This document shows positions 5,698 through 6,590 of a DNA stretch of 6,590 nucleotides, in pieces; the stretch's first letter is position 1, and every line of letters starts with the position of its first letter. The notes under the pieces were generated by a model that saw only the letters and a list, made by a program, of their open reading frames with translations, did not search any database and was not told the origin of the DNA. Source of the stretch: Myxococcales bacterium (GTDB lineage Bacteria; Myxococcota; Polyangia; Fen-1088); the NCBI GenBank assembly GCA_003157315.1, contig PMJE01000392.1, positions 1,759 to 8,348 of the forward strand, given 5' to 3'. Made by a program: the position numbers and the translations under genes.

Positions 5698-6590
5698 TCA
5701 GTTGCAGTAGCCGACTGACTTCGTTCCCGCATATTCCGGCGTGGAGAAGGTGTGGCAGGTCAAGCCCACTGGGGGGCAATCCGCGCTGGTGAAACAATAC
5801 TTGATGCAGGTGCCCCCGCCGCTGCAGTAGTACCCGGGGATGCAATCAGCGTCAGTGGAACAGACCGAGCCGGCAATCCCAGAGCCCAATTGTGATTCGC
5901 AATCGCTCGCTCCTGGGTAGATGTCCATCGAAGTACATCCGAATCCCACAGGACAGGCGAGCAGCGGGCTACGAGGAGTTTGCGGGTTGACCGGATCGCA
6001 CACGCGCGAGCACACCGAAACACCCGCGATTGTGTTGACGGAGTCCCAGTAGGTTTGGTTGCAAGACTGGGTACCATCGACCGCAGGACAGTCAGAATCG
6101 AGCTGACAGTATCTCTTGCAAATACTGCCGAAACAGCCGAAGCCGCTAACGCAGAGATCTCCTGTACTGCAGTCCGTGCCATCCGCCAAGCCGCCGGACG
6201 GGAAACACTTCAGCCCAGTAGCTTGCGTATTGGGGTAGCAAACCTGTCCGGCCGGGCAGCCGCAGGCTGGAAAAACATTGCAGGTGCCGCCAGCCTCAGG
6301 CGTCGGGCAAGTGCCGGTACTTCCTCCGCTGCCACCTGCTCCTCCTGACCCACCTGTGCCGCCAGCGCCGCCAGTATTGGGAACGCAAGTGGTGCCGCTG
6401 CAGTCGGGGTGATAGCCCGCAATCCCACAAGCTACGTAGTCTGGTGTCGTGCTCGTACCGCAGTTTGTGATTGTTGAGCACACCGTCCCTGGACCCCAGC
6501 ACCCGGCCGGGACAGTTCCCACGCTGGCGCAATGGACCGGATACGACGGATTGGTACAAGAACCGCCGGTGCCTCCGCTGCTGCCGCCGG
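5698..6590 (-). CDS. Cysteine-rich secreted or surface protein with Gly/Ser linkers, N-terminus outside the window
   Basis: The frame is open from the right edge to TGA at 5698, so at least 297 residues are present and the true start and any signal peptide lie beyond 6590. The GTG at 6522 is internal; before it the frame continues with a Gly/Ser/Thr stretch and 'SCTNPSYPVHCAS'. Numbering from 6522, about 32 cysteines occur in 274 residues. A Gly/Ser linker (51-70) separates Cys-rich segments. Two copies of a module, C-x5-C-x5-C-x4/5-C-x3-C-x5-C-P-x-V, lie at 118-145 and 221-249, with 'KRYC..DSDCP' and 'IKYC..SADCP' in common. Many Cys and the absence of catalytic motifs or membrane segments imply a disulfide-stabilised extracytoplasmic protein, a style common in myxobacteria. 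The protein ends 'SVGYCN' without a C-terminal membrane anchor. I cannot assign a function; adhesion or matrix roles are guesses. Confidence 0.8.
   Translation of the reverse strand, partial: GGSSGGTGGSCTNPSYPVHCASVGTVPAGCWGPGTVCSTITNCGTSTTPDYVACGIAGYHPDCSGTTCVPNTGGAGGTGGSGGAGGSGGSTGTCPTPEAGGTCNVFPACGCPAGQVCYPNTQATGLKCFPSGGLADGTDCSTGDLCVSGFGCFGSICKRYCQLDSDCPAVDGTQSCNQTYWDSVNTIAGVSVCSRVCDPVNPQTPRSPLLACPVGFGCTSMDIYPGASDCESQLGSGIAGSVCSTDADCIPGYYCSGGGTCIKYCFTSADCPPVGLTCHTFSTPEYAGTKSVGYCN
5776..5862 (-). repeat. Cys module, second copy, within the Cys-rich gene
   Basis: It encodes C-S-T-D-A-D-C, then G-Y-Y-C, G-T-C, I-K-Y-C and S-A-D-C-P, with six cysteines spaced as in the other copy. The spacing between the third and fourth Cys is one residue longer. 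Confidence 0.6.
6088..6171 (-). repeat. Cys module, first copy, within the Cys-rich gene
   Basis: It encodes C-S-T-G-D-L-C, then G-F-G-C, S-I-C, K-R-Y-C and D-S-D-C-P. It matches the module at 5776-5862 in Cys spacing and in the C-S-T, Y-C and D-C-P positions, so the two copies probably arose by internal duplication. Confidence 0.6.
6313..6372 (-). repeat. Gly/Ser-rich low-complexity linker in the Cys-rich gene
   Basis: Twenty codons encode almost only Gly, with Ser, Ala and Thr, in G-G-x triplets (GGAGGTGGSGGAGGSGGSTG). A second stretch of the same style begins at the window edge (about 6562-6590). These are probably flexible linkers between disulfide-bonded domains, and a place where length may vary by slippage. 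Confidence 0.7.

Noticed and set aside
5084..5845. 253-codon minus-strand frame spanning the peptidase end and the Cys-rich gene end
   Set aside because: It crosses two well-supported genes and is Arg/Pro-rich without domains.
6313..6372. CRISPR-like or satellite repeat
   Set aside because: The repetition comes from Gly/Ser codons in an open frame; there are no spaced identical units.

Overview
The window is a GC-rich bacterial chromosome segment. Three features point to a myxobacterium or close relative (Myxococcota, formerly Deltaproteobacteria): a PilZ protein of the type expanded in Myxococcus, a very cysteine-rich exported protein with Gly/Ser linkers, and a membrane metallopeptidase with a C-terminal helical-repeat tail. 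The taxonomic call is inference from gene style; no rRNA or other marker is present.

Layout, left to right. Positions 1-1314 (+) hold the 3' part of a Wzx/MATE-type polysaccharide flippase gene whose 5' end lies outside the window. It converges on a small exported DUF4177-like protein gene (1373-1717, -). Next is a decayed, less GC-rich stretch (about 1718-2003). It contains a short remnant of the C-terminus of a tyrosine recombinase, an imperfect internal duplication, and an inverted repeat just before the next operon. A two-gene toxin-antitoxin module follows (antitoxin 2004-2237, PIN-domain toxin 2209-2676, both +, overlapping by 29 bases). A short, similar DNA word lies on each side of this module (1966-1985 and 2739-2757). 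A PilZ c-di-GMP receptor gene (2774-3220, -) stands head to head with a large gene for a polytopic membrane protein that carries a gluzincin (HExxH...E) peptidase domain and a TPR-like C-terminus (3208-5589, +). The window ends inside a cysteine-rich secreted or surface protein gene (5698 to beyond 6590, -).

Apart from the toxin-antitoxin pair, nothing forms an obvious operon; orientations alternate and most junctions are convergent. The most informative region is 1800-2760, which looks like the scar of a mobile element (recombinase relic) beside a toxin-antitoxin cassette bracketed by similar short repeats. The second point of interest is the PilZ/peptidase pair, whose start codons overlap or nearly touch, so each promoter must lie inside the other gene. 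I see no tRNA, rRNA, CRISPR array or intact insertion sequence, and no convincing wholly new multi-gene system.
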